64,000 bases of DNA, taken from positions 13,955,190-14,019,189 of the forward strand of contig CM072811.1 of the NCBI GenBank assembly GCA_037013495.1. Direction: 5' to 3'. This document shows, piece after piece, positions 1 through 9,943 of this stretch. The first letter of the stretch is position 1; every line of letters starts with the position of its first letter. Below the pieces are notes generated by a model. It was not told where the DNA came from. It did not search any database and worked only from the letters and a program-made list of their open reading frames with translations. The DNA comes from Hippophae tibetana (lineage: Eukaryota; Streptophyta; Magnoliopsida; Rosales; Elaeagnaceae). Both the position numbers and the translations under genes were made by a program.

Positions 1-179
1 GCACATCAGTAAAATCTGTTTCTAAAGATACGAGACATAAGGTGCAACCTTTACTATATGTCTTCAATCCTTCACAAACTCATCCCTACAATAGTACCAA
101 CACAACATTCAACAATTACTGTAGAACTATGGAGACATATACCAAGAACCTAAGCAATTACCTCCCATCCGAGAGGTAG

Positions 180-830
180 ACCATCACATCAACTTGAAAG
201 AAGGAACTGAGCCCGTTAATGTTAGACCATATAGGTATGCTTATTTTCAAAAAAGTTGAGATTGAAAAACAAGTTCATGAAATGCTAAAATCAGGGTTTA
301 TACAACCTAGCACTAGTCCTTTTTCTTCTTATGTATTATTGGTTAAAAAAAAGATGACACATGATGATTTTGTACTAATTATAGGGTGCTCAATAAAGTA
401 ATCATCAAGGATAGATTTCTCATTCCAACTATTGATGACATGCTTAATGAACTTTATGGAGCTTCATATTTCACAAAACTCGATTTGAAAGTAGGATTTC
501 ACCAAGTACAAGTACACCCCCCACATGGGCATAAAACTGCATTTCATACCCACAATGCCCATTATGAATATTTGGTTATGTCATTTAACCTCTGCAATGC
601 CCCCTCTACATTTCAAACTATTATGAATTCCATATTTCATTTTTATCTTCAAAAATTTGTCTTAGTTTTCTTCAATGACATATAGGTGTATAGCCCTGAT
701 TGGAAAACACATCTTGATCATGTCAAAATAGCCTTTGAAATATTAAAGCAACACAAATTTCTTCTCAAATTGAGCAAATGTATATTCGGGCAATAGAAGT
801 TGGAACATCTTGGTCATATTATCACACCAC
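180..830 (+). pseudogene. Reverse transcriptase remnant of the chromovirus
   Basis: Translated pieces match Ty3/gypsy reverse transcriptase: an entry segment with the pattern 'MLKSGFIQPSTSPFSS', then 'YFTKLDLKVGFHQV' and 'HYEYLVMSFNLCNAPSTFQ', then the catalytic-loop region (FFNDI) and 'LGHIITPQGV'. It is a broken fossil, continuous with the RNase H part downstream. It would have copied element RNA into DNA. Confidence 0.85.
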
Positions 831-839
831 AGGGTGTAC

Positions 840-1415
840 GAGTGGATCAAGGCAAAGTTAGAGCAATGCAAAGTTAGGCCTTACAAGATATTACAGGAAG
901 TTTGTTCGTTTCTATGGCATTATAGCTCGTCTTCCAACCAATCTCCTCAAAAAGGAGAACTTTGCATGGTCAAATGAAGCTAACGATGCCTTTTGGAAAC
1001 TCAAACGAGCCATGACTATTACACCAACTCTTGCCATGCCAAATTTTAAAGAACCATTTGTCAATGAAATTGATGCTTCAGTAGACGTTATATGGGCAGT
1101 TCTTTATCAATAGGGAAGGCCCATTGCATTCATAAGTAGGTCATGAGGCCCTTCAAAGCAATCATGGTCTACCTATGCAAAGGAGATGCTGCCCTTTGTA
1201 TAGGCCATCCAAACTTGGTGACCATATTTGGTAGGTCATAAGTTCTATATTCAAACCGACCAAAGAAGTCTCAAATATTTGCTAGAATAACGCATCACAA
1301 CACCAGAGCAACAAAAATGGGTCTCTAAGCTATTAAGATATGATTATGAAATCACATACAAACCGGGAAAACAAAATAATGCAACTGATGCTCTATCACA
1401 GCTTATAGACAGTCC
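840..1415 (+). pseudogene. RNase H remnant of the chromovirus
   Basis: Fragments read as the Ty3/gypsy RNase H domain: '[18 protein letters not shown]', 'PIAFISRS', 'QRSLKYLLE', 'YDYEITYKPGKQN' and 'DALSQ'. It follows reverse transcriptase directly and precedes integrase, as in an ordinary gypsy pol. It is broken and its function is lost. Confidence 0.8.
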
Positions 1416-1428
1416 TACTCTTGACACA

Positions 1429-2400
1429 ATGTTCACTGTGCAGGCTCACATATGGGACACTATTAAGTCTAAAGCAAAGTTTGATCCTTACATGCAAAGA
1501 ATTGGCAAACAAGCCCATGAAAAACTAGGAGTTCCCTACTTACGGAAAAATGACATGATCTTCTACAAGGATAGAGTAGCATTTGCTCCTAAATCACCAA
1601 TTATTCATCAATTGTTGCAGGACTTTCACAATTCTATATTAAGAGGACACTCGGTGTGTTTAGAACTTATAAACGTATGGCTCAACAATTCTATTAGCCT
1701 TCAATGTATAATACTATAAAGAATTATGTAGCTTCTTGTCAAGAATGCCTACAAGTCAAAACAAAAACTTCATCACCTGCGGGACTTTTTCAACCATTGC
1801 CTATTCCCTATCAGATATAGGATGATATAACAATGGATTTTATTGGCAATCTCCCTTCTTCCAATGGCAAAAATGCTATCTTAGTTGTCGTGGACAGACT
1901 TAGTAAATCTACTCATTTCATAGCATTGTCTCACCCATACAGAGCCAAGATGATTGCTTCAAGGTTTGTTGAAGGAATGGTGAAACTTCACGGCATGTCA
2001 TATTCTATTATCAACTATCGTGACCCAATTTTTATCAACCACTTTTGGTAGGAGTTCTTCAAGCTTTCTAGAACTAAATTAAAAATGAGCTCAGCATATT
2101 ACCCTCAAATAGATGGCCAATCAGAAGTTGTGAATAGATGTGTGGAATAATACCTTCGTTGCTTTATCCATCAACAACCTCGTAAACGGTCCCACTTTCT
2201 TCCATGGGCTGAATTATGGTATAACATTTTTTACCATGCTTCCATTAAAATGACACCTTTTTAGGCTCTCTATAGACGACTTCCTCCTACAATTCCACAC
2301 TATAACGAAGGTACATGTTCTATTAATGAAGTTTCTAGAGATGCAACACTTAAACAACTTAAGGAAAATTTGTCTACTGCAAACAATCGTATGAAGCAAC
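1429..2400 (+). pseudogene. Integrase remnant of the chromovirus
   Basis: The N-terminal zinc-binding region is recognisable around 1600-1770, ending in a CQ-C pair ('SCQECLQVK'). The catalytic core follows from about 1833 ('MDFIGNLPSSNGKNAILVVV', 'DRLSKSTHFIAL'), and later segments resemble 'SSAYYPQIDGQSEVVNRC' and 'PWAELWYNIFYHASIKMTPF'. All are standard Ty3/gypsy integrase signatures. The region is a broken fossil. Confidence 0.85.
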
Positions 2401-2439
2401 AGGTAGACACATGATGAAGGGAAACTGAATTCAGCATTA

Positions 2440-2840
2440 GTGATCTTATCTTTCTCAAATTACATCCTTACCATCAACATTCGGTTTTTGAAAGACCCTA
2501 CCAAAAACTTGCAGGTCGCTATTATGAACCCTATGAAATTGAGGAACAGATTGACATGCGCTTACAAACTAAAATTACCCTCCAATTCTCATATACATCA
2601 AGTTTTTCATGTATCCATACATCGATGAAGATCAAACTTCCAACTCTAACTTGCAACCAATTTCTGACGATGGGGAGCTAATCATCGAGCAAGAGGAAAT
2701 TTTAAACTCACATGGGTAAAGAAAGGATCCAAATTCATAGAAGAAAACCTTGTTAAATGGAAAAACTTGGCTGAAGAACACGTGGGAGGATTCTCAGCAA
2801 ATACAGGAACAATTCTTAAACCTTGAGGACAAGGTTTAAT
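2440..2840 (+). pseudogene. Integrase C-terminus and chromodomain remnant
   Basis: Pieces read 'RFLKDPTKNLQVAIMNP', 'HIHQVFHVSIHR' and then a chromodomain-like tail with 'VKWKNL' and 'TWEDSQQIQEQF' before 'LEDKV'. In chromoviruses this tail binds histone marks and steers integration. The similarity is to the family as I know it, and the copy is broken. Confidence 0.65.
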
Positions 2841-2856
2841 CCAAAGAGAAGGATAA

Positions 2857-3284
2857 TGCTATGCTAAGCCGTATTTCAAGGATACCTAAAAAGAATCCAA
2901 GTACTTCTATACAACATAAGCATGCATACAGCCACTATGCAGCCATTAGCCACCAACTACAAGCTGCATTCGTCCACTACCTATGTTTTTTGCCACTAAA
3001 GTTGATGCTTATGTTTTTGCCTGCTTATGTGTTTGCCAAGTGTAGCCTCTACCTAAGTCCACGGCATCCATGTTGTGCTAAGTGCAATAACAATTGTCTT
3101 TTGAATCATGTATGTCATGACAAGTGTAAAATTGTTTTGTGTAGATGTGTTACATGTGTCTTCTGCTTAAGCTGTATTTTGAATGTATTTAAAAACATAA
3201 TGAATGGAAAGAAAAGGGTAGAGAATTATAACCAAAACAGCACCCTTCTTAACTCCATTATTTTTGTCTGATTGGGACATAACA
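2857..3284 (+). repeat. 3' LTR of the chromovirus
   Basis: The pol end (LEDKV) is followed by a purine-rich stretch (AAAGAGAAGGATAA, a polypurine tract candidate) and then TG at 2857. A matching CA end is proposed at 3284 (GACATAACA). A length of about 430 bp is normal for Reina-type LTRs. The second LTR is outside the window, so both edges are inferred. An open frame across 2861-3271 lies inside this LTR and is not a gene. Confidence 0.5.
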
Positions 3285-3590
3285 CATACCAATACCAATA
3301 TCATCGCAAGTCACTCCAAAGCTAATGGTTTGTATCATGGTTAATTGGGAACCCATCCCATTTTGACATATGCTCAAAGCTCTAGGCCGATGCTTTTTCC
3401 TTTCCCTTAGTTTTCTACTCCTTTCCTTAGATCTCAAAGCCATTAAACATAAATTAATAAATACTAACAAATAAAAATAATAATTCATAAAACGAACAAC
3501 AGTAAAGATTAAAAAGTAATTAAACAATATCAACGAATGATATCGACCTAAACAATAACTATCAGCCAAATAAAAAAATCCGATACTGAC
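3285..3590 (-). other. Start of intron 1 of the thioredoxin m gene
   Basis: This lies between the donor site of the thioredoxin exon (GT at 3590-3589, reading AAG|GTCAGT) and the edge of the chromovirus LTR. I searched its three minus-strand frames for the next exon (a WCGPC active site) and found none. The rest of the gene must lie left of the window or be lost. Confidence 0.55.
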
Positions 3591-3837
3591 CTTCAACGGC
3601 GGTGTTCTGAGCCTCGCAGACTATAGCTCCACCACGACCACCTTGTCTCGAACTTCCAGAGCTCACCGATCCGAGAGAACGAGTAGAGAGGCTCGGCATG
3701 ACCTTGAGACCTCTAAACTGAGGCAAGCTCCTGCGACCAGTTAGCGAAGAAACCGACGAAGCCACAATTGGAGAAAATGAATAGGAAGGGAGAATGCAGC
3801 TACGAGGAACGGTGATGGATTCAAGTATTGTAGCCAT
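3591..3837 (-). CDS. TRXM4: Thioredoxin m4-like, chloroplastic: exon 1 (partial gene)
   Basis: M-type thioredoxins are small redox proteins of the plastid stroma that reduce disulfides on Calvin-cycle and other targets, using electrons from ferredoxin-thioredoxin reductase. Seen: ATG at 3837, then 82 codons rich in Ser, Arg and hydrophobics with few acids (MATILESITVPRS...), a typical plastid transit peptide. They end in RGGAIVCEAQNTAVE. From memory, Arabidopsis TRX m4 begins MASLLDSVTV and has FRGLK and RGGRIACEAQDT at the matching places, so the identity is specific to this subgroup. The exon ends in phase 1 at a good donor (AAG|GTCAGT), where TRX m4 continues with Val. The thioredoxin fold itself (WCGPC) is not in the window. 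Leftward along the intron lies a gypsy element, so the gene is either long-introned or broken. Confidence 0.82.
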
Positions 3838-4000
3838 GTTCGTAGAGGATCCGAACACCGTGGGTAGAAAGAGAGAACTGAGAAACGGAAAGGTGCAGGG
3901 AGAGAGAAAGAGATAAAGAGCGCGTATTGGGTGGGGATGATTAGGATAGTAGTTAACAAATGGATGATGCTGGTTATAGTTTACTCCAGTCACTCTCGTT
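3838..4000 (-). promoter_or_regulatory. Probable 5' UTR and proximal promoter of the thioredoxin gene
   Basis: Read on the minus strand, the 100 bases before the ATG are strongly pyrimidine-rich (runs such as CTCTTTATCTCTTTCTCTCC). Such pyrimidine patches are common around start sites of plant photosynthesis genes that lack a strong TATA box. No convincing TATA box is seen. The transcription start is not determined. Confidence 0.35.
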
Positions 4001-5320
4001 AGTAATTTTCTTTTTGAGTAATTTATTTCGTGTTAAATTATTGGTAAAAATAAATAAATTTATTTTAATTTATATTATTATATTATTATATTTAAATTAT
4101 AAAAAAAATATTATTTACAATCAATTAATTCTTTCAGTTTTTACAAGTTTTTTTTTTTTTTTGAAAAAACATTATTTCTAATGCAGCAATTTCATGATCA
4201 CAAATACTTTATATGTAAGTTTTTTTTAACAAAATACAAACTTCATAAAACTACATAAATCAAAGTCAAAAAAACAAAGCTATATATTTGGGTTAAAAAA
4301 GTGTTTTATAAAATATGACATAAAATGAAAATAATTAGTTGATTTCTAACGATATTAATTATCACATTGATGTTTTTTCTTTAATTTAGATATAATAATA
4401 TAAATTAAAGTAAATATAATTATTTTTTAAAAAAATAATAAAAATTAATTAAATTTATCTATTTATAATAAAAAGTAACTTATAATACATTTCAAAAACA
4501 AATAAAATAAAGCGAAAAAAGTCATAAAAATTTCTTAAATTAGTTCATTTGTATCGTTTAATCTCTTAGATTAAAAATTGTATCATTTAGTTTCTTAAGT
4601 TTGTAAAAATTACCAATTAAGAATAAATTATATTATTTTAATAATTATTCTATTAAAATATTATTATTTTTATCAAGTGGCTAAATGTAATTAAAATACG
4701 ATACTTTAATAATTATAAAGTTACAATTAATTCACAAAATATTTATTTTAAATATTTTTTAATTATCACTATTTTATTATTTTTTATTTAAAATTAAAAA
4801 AATATTTAAATAATATTTTGTTGGAATTTTATTATTCTTAATTTTTTATTAAACAATTTCATATTAAATTTCTCTTTATTCTAATTAAAGACTCATATTT
4901 TAATAATATTTTAATTACTTGATAGAAAATAATAATATTTTAATATAAAATTATTAAAATAATATAATTTTTTTCTTAATTTACGTTTTTTTATAAAATT
5001 AAAGGATAAAATAATTTAATTTTTATTCTAACAAAATAAAGGTATAATGACCTAATGTAAGAATTTTGTGTGTAACCTTAAAATAAATTATTATTATAAA
5101 TTTCCATGCGACTTTTCATGTAACTAATCATATTGCAACATGTTACCACATGTAATGAAAAGATTAACAATACCATCTATAACTTGCCGCAATGTACATC
5201 TAGATTTAACTTTCACTCCAATCAAGCAAATGAGAAGGAAATTTTCCCCATAATGTTAAAAAATAATAAATAAAGAAGTAAACAAGTTAAAAGAAGTCAA
5301 CTTCATTATTCAAGTTAAAT
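4001..5320. other. AT-rich intergenic DNA
   Basis: Very AT-rich sequence with many short A, T and TAAT runs. No coding frame, LTR edge or inverted repeat was recognised. It separates the thioredoxin promoter from the Tat-type element. Confidence 0.6.
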
Positions 5321-5327
5321 TTCTAGA

Positions 5328-5960
5328 TTGGGTTGCCAACATGCTAGTGGTATAAAAGAAAGGGGTGTTCACGGAATGTGTGTTGATTTCACTTATCTCA
5401 ATAAAGTAACACCAAAATATAACTTCCCATTACCCAAAATAGACCAGTTGTTGGATGCCACTATTGGGTATGAACTCCTCACCTTTATCAATGCATTCTT
5501 AGGATATAATCAAACTTAAATTCATTATGAGAATAGAGAAAAGACATTTTTCATCATAGAATGAGGCAATTATTGTTACAATGTAATGCCTTTTGGACTT
5601 ACAAATGCATGTGCTACATACTAAGCACTAGTGAATATAATTTTCCAAGAGCTCCTTGGGAAATACATGGAAACATATATAGATTATGTGCTAGTCAAAT
5701 CGAAATAAGCTTACACATATATCAATAACTTGAGAAGATATTTTTTATTCGTAGACATTATCAAATGCACCTCAATGTTAAGAAATGTGCATTTGATGTT
5801 AAGTTATGTAGATTACTGAATTACCTAGTCATAGAACATGGGATTGAAGATAATCAATATTATATCAAAACATTAATTGAAATGCCTTCTCCAAAAAACC
5901 AAGAAAGAGGTTCAAAGAGTCATAGGAAGGATCGTAGCTCTCAATAAATTTATGCCTAAT
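5328..5960 (+). pseudogene. Tat-type reverse transcriptase remnant
   Basis: Starts with 'MCVDFTYLNKVTPKYNFPLP', then 'IDQLLDATIGYELLTF'. Further fragments resemble 'YNVMPFGLTNA-ATY' and 'YIDYVLVKS', and then a connection segment 'HLNVKKCAFDVK' is visible. The closest known proteins are Tat-lineage pol. It is a broken fossil. Confidence 0.75.
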
Positions 5961-6179
5961 TTTTGAGTGGAATGAATCATATGAGCAAGCTTTCTAGCAA
6001 TTTAAAGCAAGCATAATGTCTCCATCCATTATGGTCAAACTAAATCAAATAGAAGAAATATTCCAATATCTAATAGTCTCAAATGTACAATAAGTGCACT
6101 TCTTACCAAAAAAAAGAAGGAGCTCATAAGCTTATATGCTAAATCAGCAAGGTTTTCTTAAGATGTTGAACTTCAGTAT

Positions 6180-6770
6180 CCAATATTAGAAAAGCTACCC
6201 TTACCATTAGTAATAGTTACATAAAAGCTCTATTTATATTTCAAGGTGTATAGTTTCACAATGCTCACCTTCTATCTTATAAGAGCATTACTTTATAAGC
6301 CAAACACTTCTGGAAGAATGATGAAGTATGGACTAAAACTGAGCAACTATAATATTATTTATCGACCTCGAATAGTAATTAAAACCCAAATCTTGGTAGA
6401 TTTCATGATTGAGATAAAAGTTTCTATAGCTCCTACCCTAGCACTATCAATGCCAAAATCTAAGGGGTAACCTAACTCAGATACTAAGTTCTAAACCCTC
6501 TTAGTAGATGACTCTTCGTGTTCAAATGGAAGTGGAGTAGGAATGTTGCTACGAACCCTAGATGATAGCTTCTCAGAGCAATCTTTGACGTTTGGATTCC
6601 ATGCAACAAACAACCAAGTTGAATATGAAGCTTTCATTATTGGCCTCAACGTAGCTAAAAGCTTAGGTGCTACTAAAATTACCATAAAAAATGACTCTCA
6701 ACTAGTAGTAATTCAAGTCAAAGGTACAATGCTAAAGACCCCAACATGGAAAGGTACTAGTAACTTATTA
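6180..6770 (+). pseudogene. Tandem RNase H segments, Tat type
   Basis: The first segment carries 'LIRALLYKPNTSGRMMKYGL' and 'YRPRIVIKTQILVDFM', matching the end of gypsy RNase H and the linker. The second, from about 6500, reads 'FHATNNQVEYEAFIIGLNVA' and 'KITIKNDSQLVVIQVKGT', the archaeal-type RNase H acquired by Tat elements. Fossil. Confidence 0.7.
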
Positions 6771-7079
6771 TTGATATACTCTCCACGTTGGAATATTTAC
6801 AGATTGAACAGCTTCCTGGCCAACCTAGCCTCTACAATAGACACTGGTTTCAAAGGAACCATCTTGGTTGAATATCTCCATCACTCAAGCTTATCTAAAG
6901 TAGAACCTCTCAAGGAAGCTTTAAATAGAGTCGATTAAGACTCCTAGATGACTCCAATCATGCATTATATTCTTGAAGAAATTGTTAGAGAAAATAAAAA
7001 AGAGCCTCAAAAGCTAAGACATCAATTTGTCTCTTACATATTATAACATGTAAACTATACAAGAGATCCTCTATAGGAG

Positions 7080-7620
7080 CTCTATTAAAATGCCTTACAC
7101 TAAAAGATGCAAAGTTGATCTTGGCTGAGATACATAAAGGATTATGCAGTAACCATTTTGGGGGTAGATTCTTAGCCCAAAAGATTATATTCATGAGATA
7201 CTAGAAGTCAAAACTCCATCAAGAAGCTAAAAGCTATTAACAGTTCCAAAAGGTTGCACCAATGCTTAACCATCCAACCGAAGAGCTCATCATTCTAGTG
7301 AAACCCTAGTTTTTCATGTAATTTGGTATTGGTATAATAGAACTTTTTCATATAGTGAGATCCCGAATGAAAATAATATTGGTCGTCACTAGTTACTTCT
7401 ACAATTGGGTAGAAGTTAAAGCTTACAACAAAATCAAGTAAGAGAACATAATTAGGTTCCTATGGGAAGATTTCATTTGTAGATATGGAGTTTCACAAAC
7501 AATTATCACTGATAATGGAACCAATCTATTTGGAACGAAAGTCAAATTATTTTATGAAGAATGAAAAATCCAACTTTGAACCTAACCTACTAGACACTCA
7601 TAGGGTAACAAGAAAGAAGA
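7080..7620 (+). pseudogene. Tat-type integrase remnant
   Basis: Recognisable pieces include 'AEIHKGLCSNHFGGR' near the zinc-binding region, then 'VVTSYFYNWVEVKAYNKI' and 'RYGVSQTIITDNGTNLFG' from the catalytic core. This is the standard order for gypsy integrase. It is heavily broken. Confidence 0.7.
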
Positions 7621-7821
7621 AGCTAACAATAAGTTTGTACTATACATATCATAAAATAAACTCTGTTAGCAAAGAAAACCTAGGTAAATAAACTCCTAAA
7701 GGCCCTCTAAAGCCCTATTTAAAAGTTGGGTTTCTCTCTCCTTAAAGGGATGCTCAATACCAACTCCCATATCAAAAAATTCATAATACAAAATTCGCCA
7801 AGTTTTTGTTGTTATTACCAA

Positions 7822-7839
7822 CTGCTAGTAACGACGCCA
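7822..7839 (-). other. tRNA-Asp primer-binding site of the family-B LTR
   Basis: On the minus strand these 18 bases read TGGCGTCGTTACTAGCAG, placed a few bases after an LTR end (GTGTATCA). The plant tRNA-Asp(GTC) 3' end gives TGGCGCCGTTGCCGGGGA as a perfect primer-binding site, so this is a decayed version. It marks the LTR to its right as a 5' LTR of a minus-strand element. Confidence 0.65.
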
Positions 7840-7845
7840 AAAACT

Positions 7846-8565
7846 TGATACACAAAATTGTTGCGTACAAATTTTTATGATTTATAAAATAGCTCATATG
7901 TGTATGAATCACTTATAGAAAATGATAAGTATACTCTTAAGGTTGATCTAAAGAGGAATCATGTAGTTTTTAAATTATTCAAAAATTCCTTAAAATAAAA
8001 TTAAATAACCTAAATATCCTCTTATAATTGTTTTGGGTTGAGTTTCTAAACTAATAACATAAAATAAATATAGATTCAATAAACATTTAAGCAATTAAAT
8101 ATTTATCATACAATGAAGAATTTACGAGATATATTAGTTAGTTAATTATGCTTATTCAATATTAAATATGATATTAAAGAAATGAACTAAAATTATTGAT
8201 TCTCTCTTATATTTTAAAATTGAAAATTAATTAAGTTAATCATTTATTATTAATTAAAATCACTTATTGCCTTCAATCGGATCAACTAGTTAATTTTAAT
8301 TAAATTATGCTCCTTTGTTAAGATATAATGAACCATTTTGATTACCACCTTCGGTCGATTCTAACAATTTAAACTTACATTAAATTGTCTGAGTTAGGAT
8401 TATGATTTGAGTATCTCAAACTAATTTTCAGATTTTAAAAGCATTATAAAGGATATATCGTCAATATATCTTCAATAATAATTCTTATAAAAATCTTTAA
8501 AATAAATCTCACTCTAACTATATAGTTGATATAGACTAAAAGACTTAAGAATACAACTTTAAGGT
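7846..8565 (-). repeat. Family-B LTR, 3' portion
   Basis: The reverse complement matches by eye the 3' portion of the LTRs ending at 32059 and 47339. The shared order is a segment around 'GCTTATTCAATATTAA', then 'ATAGATTCAATAAACATTTA', then the terminal region. The LTR end is at 7846, next to the primer-binding site. The upstream half is not seen here; a GGAATG-rich repeat begins where the similarity fades. Confidence 0.65.
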
Positions 8566-8860
8566 GGCATTTAGTTTGAGGAATGGAATCAAAATCAGAA
8601 TGGGAATGGAATGGAATGAAAAGGAAATAGTTTTGTTTGGTTTGACCACTAGAATCAAAGAAGAAATCAATATTACAATGTTTGGTTTACAATTGGAATG
8701 GAATGAAAAACATTGTATATTACCTTAATACCCATATATTCAGTAAAGTTTAAATAATATCATTTAATTATTATTTTTTCGTCACACAAAAGACATTATT
8801 GAAATCATTATTTTCTAAATAATTATTACTTAAAAATAAAATATATTATTAAAATTATTA
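8563..8860. repeat. GGAATG-rich dispersed repeat
   Basis: Begins GGTGGCATTTAGTTTGAGGA and contains repeated GGAATGGAATG words and two GTTTGGTTT words. Short non-autonomous plant repeats with this composition are common. No matching inverted terminus was found, so the class is open. Confidence 0.4.
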
Positions 8861-9200
8861 TTTTTCTAAATAGGGTTTAGGGTTTTGAAGTTTAGGATTT
8901 TGGATTTAGGGATTTGGGATTTAGGGTTTTAGGATTTGGGATTTGGGGTTTAGTATTTAGGGTTATATTTATGGGTTAAAGTTTATGGTTAAAATTATTA
9001 TTTTTCTAAATAGGATTTAGGGTTTTAAAATTTGGGATTTGGGGTTTTGGGTTTAGAGTTTAGGGTTATATTTATGGGTTAAGGTTTAGGATTAAAATTA
9101 TTATTTTTCTAAATAGGGTTTAGGGTTTTAGGATTTAAGATTTGGGATTTGGGGTTTAGGATTTAGGGTTATATTTGTAGGTTAAGGTTTAGGACAAAAA
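8861..9200. repeat. Degenerate telomere-like (TTTAGGG) minisatellite
   Basis: About 340 bp filled with TTTAGGG, TTTGGGATT and TTTAGGATT variants. A larger unit of roughly 100-140 bp recurs three times, each opening with 'AAATTATTATTTTTCTAAATA' shortened or varied (near 8852, 8991 and 9094) and closing with a GGGTTATATTT-TGGGTTAA-type segment. It is internal in the sequence, so it is interstitial and not a chromosome end. Confidence 0.75.
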
Positions 9201-9209
9201 TCAATTTTT

Positions 9210-9943
9210 AGGAAATCAATTTCACCTAATCCCGCACTATGCTTTACTTATCTAGCTAATAGAATTTAATTCTATCTATTTGTTAGCAATCTCTAAAAAA
9301 TATCCAAAGGCCTCTTTTGATAGTCAATTGGAAACATTCTTTTTCATCAATTTACACAAGAGTATGCAATTTAATTAAACAAGAAAATATTAAGACCAAT
9401 GATTTTAATACTGCACAAGTTCATATAAGTCTTTCGATCTCTATATTTACCTATGTCAAAATATTCTAGATAATATAATTCTCTCTTTTAATAGTAAATC
9501 ACAAGACTAAAATAATCTAATTAATGCCCAGTTAATTAGAAGCAATAAACTATGAATAAATTAGACAAACAAGAATAGAAGTAATTCAAATTAACGTAGA
9601 AAATCAAGCATAATTCAGAATTAAATTACATATTTTCCTAGAATAAAGAAAAATTAGTTCATGCTAAAAATTAAATTTAACATAAATGAATTCACCATAA
9701 TTTTCTGAGAATAATTAAAAGAAAAATGAATCACAAAAAGAATTTGTTGTCGCGTTAATCTATTCTAGATTTTTCTTCTCTTCTGCATTCCATTTTTTCC
9801 CTTCTCTTTTTTTTGTTTCTCTAGTAGCCATTTTGTTCCCTAGCTCCCTATTTCATCCCTCTTTTTCTTTTCTTTCTATTTTTGCACCACTGTTTTTTTT
9901 TAATTCTACGTAGTCTCTTTTATGGTTGTTATAGAAGTCATCA
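9210..9943 (-). repeat. 3' LTR of Athila element 1
   Basis: Homologous to 15530-16280. The minus-strand start TGATGACTTC lies at 9943, right after a purine-rich tract (AAGTTTAAAGGTGTT, 9944-9958). The far side borders the telomere-like repeat, so this LTR is incomplete compared with its partner. Confidence 0.75.

Larger units (their letters stand above)
1..3284 (+). mobile_element. Ty3/gypsy chromovirus (Reina-like), 3' part
   Basis: Seen: on the plus strand, in order, are reverse transcriptase, RNase H, integrase, a chromodomain-like end and one LTR, which is the Ty3/gypsy pol order. The 5' LTR, gag and protease would lie left of the window. The C-terminal segment reads like a plant chromovirus chromodomain (a WKN...TWED-type core followed by LEDKV), which I associate with the Reina lineage. 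The element is broken many times and looks old. It stops about 300 bp from the thioredoxin exon on the opposite strand, so it may sit in that gene's first intron. The chromovirus call is firm and the Reina call is moderate. Confidence 0.8.
5328..7690 (+). mobile_element. Ty3/gypsy Tat-lineage pol region, heavily decayed
   Basis: Plus-strand fragments follow the order reverse transcriptase, RNase H, a second RNase H-like domain and integrase. The phrase 'DATIGYELLTFINAFLGYNQ' and the extra RNase H ('ATNNQVEYEAFIIGL', 'NDSQLVVIQVKGT') are characteristic of the Tat lineage (RIRE2/Grande/Ogre group). No gag and no LTR pair could be assigned. The copy is broken very many times and looks old. Confidence 0.75.

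Noticed and set aside
2861-3271. 136-residue open frame on plus
   Set aside because: It lies wholly within the chromovirus LTR, is Cys/His/Leu-rich by chance, and matches nothing I know.
3258-3596. Frame that might hold exon 2 of the thioredoxin gene
   Set aside because: No WCGPC or other thioredoxin block in any minus frame; it runs through the donor site into the intron and LTR.
8861-9200. A chromosome end
   Set aside because: The TTTAGGG words are degenerate and flanked on both sides by element DNA, so the array is interstitial.
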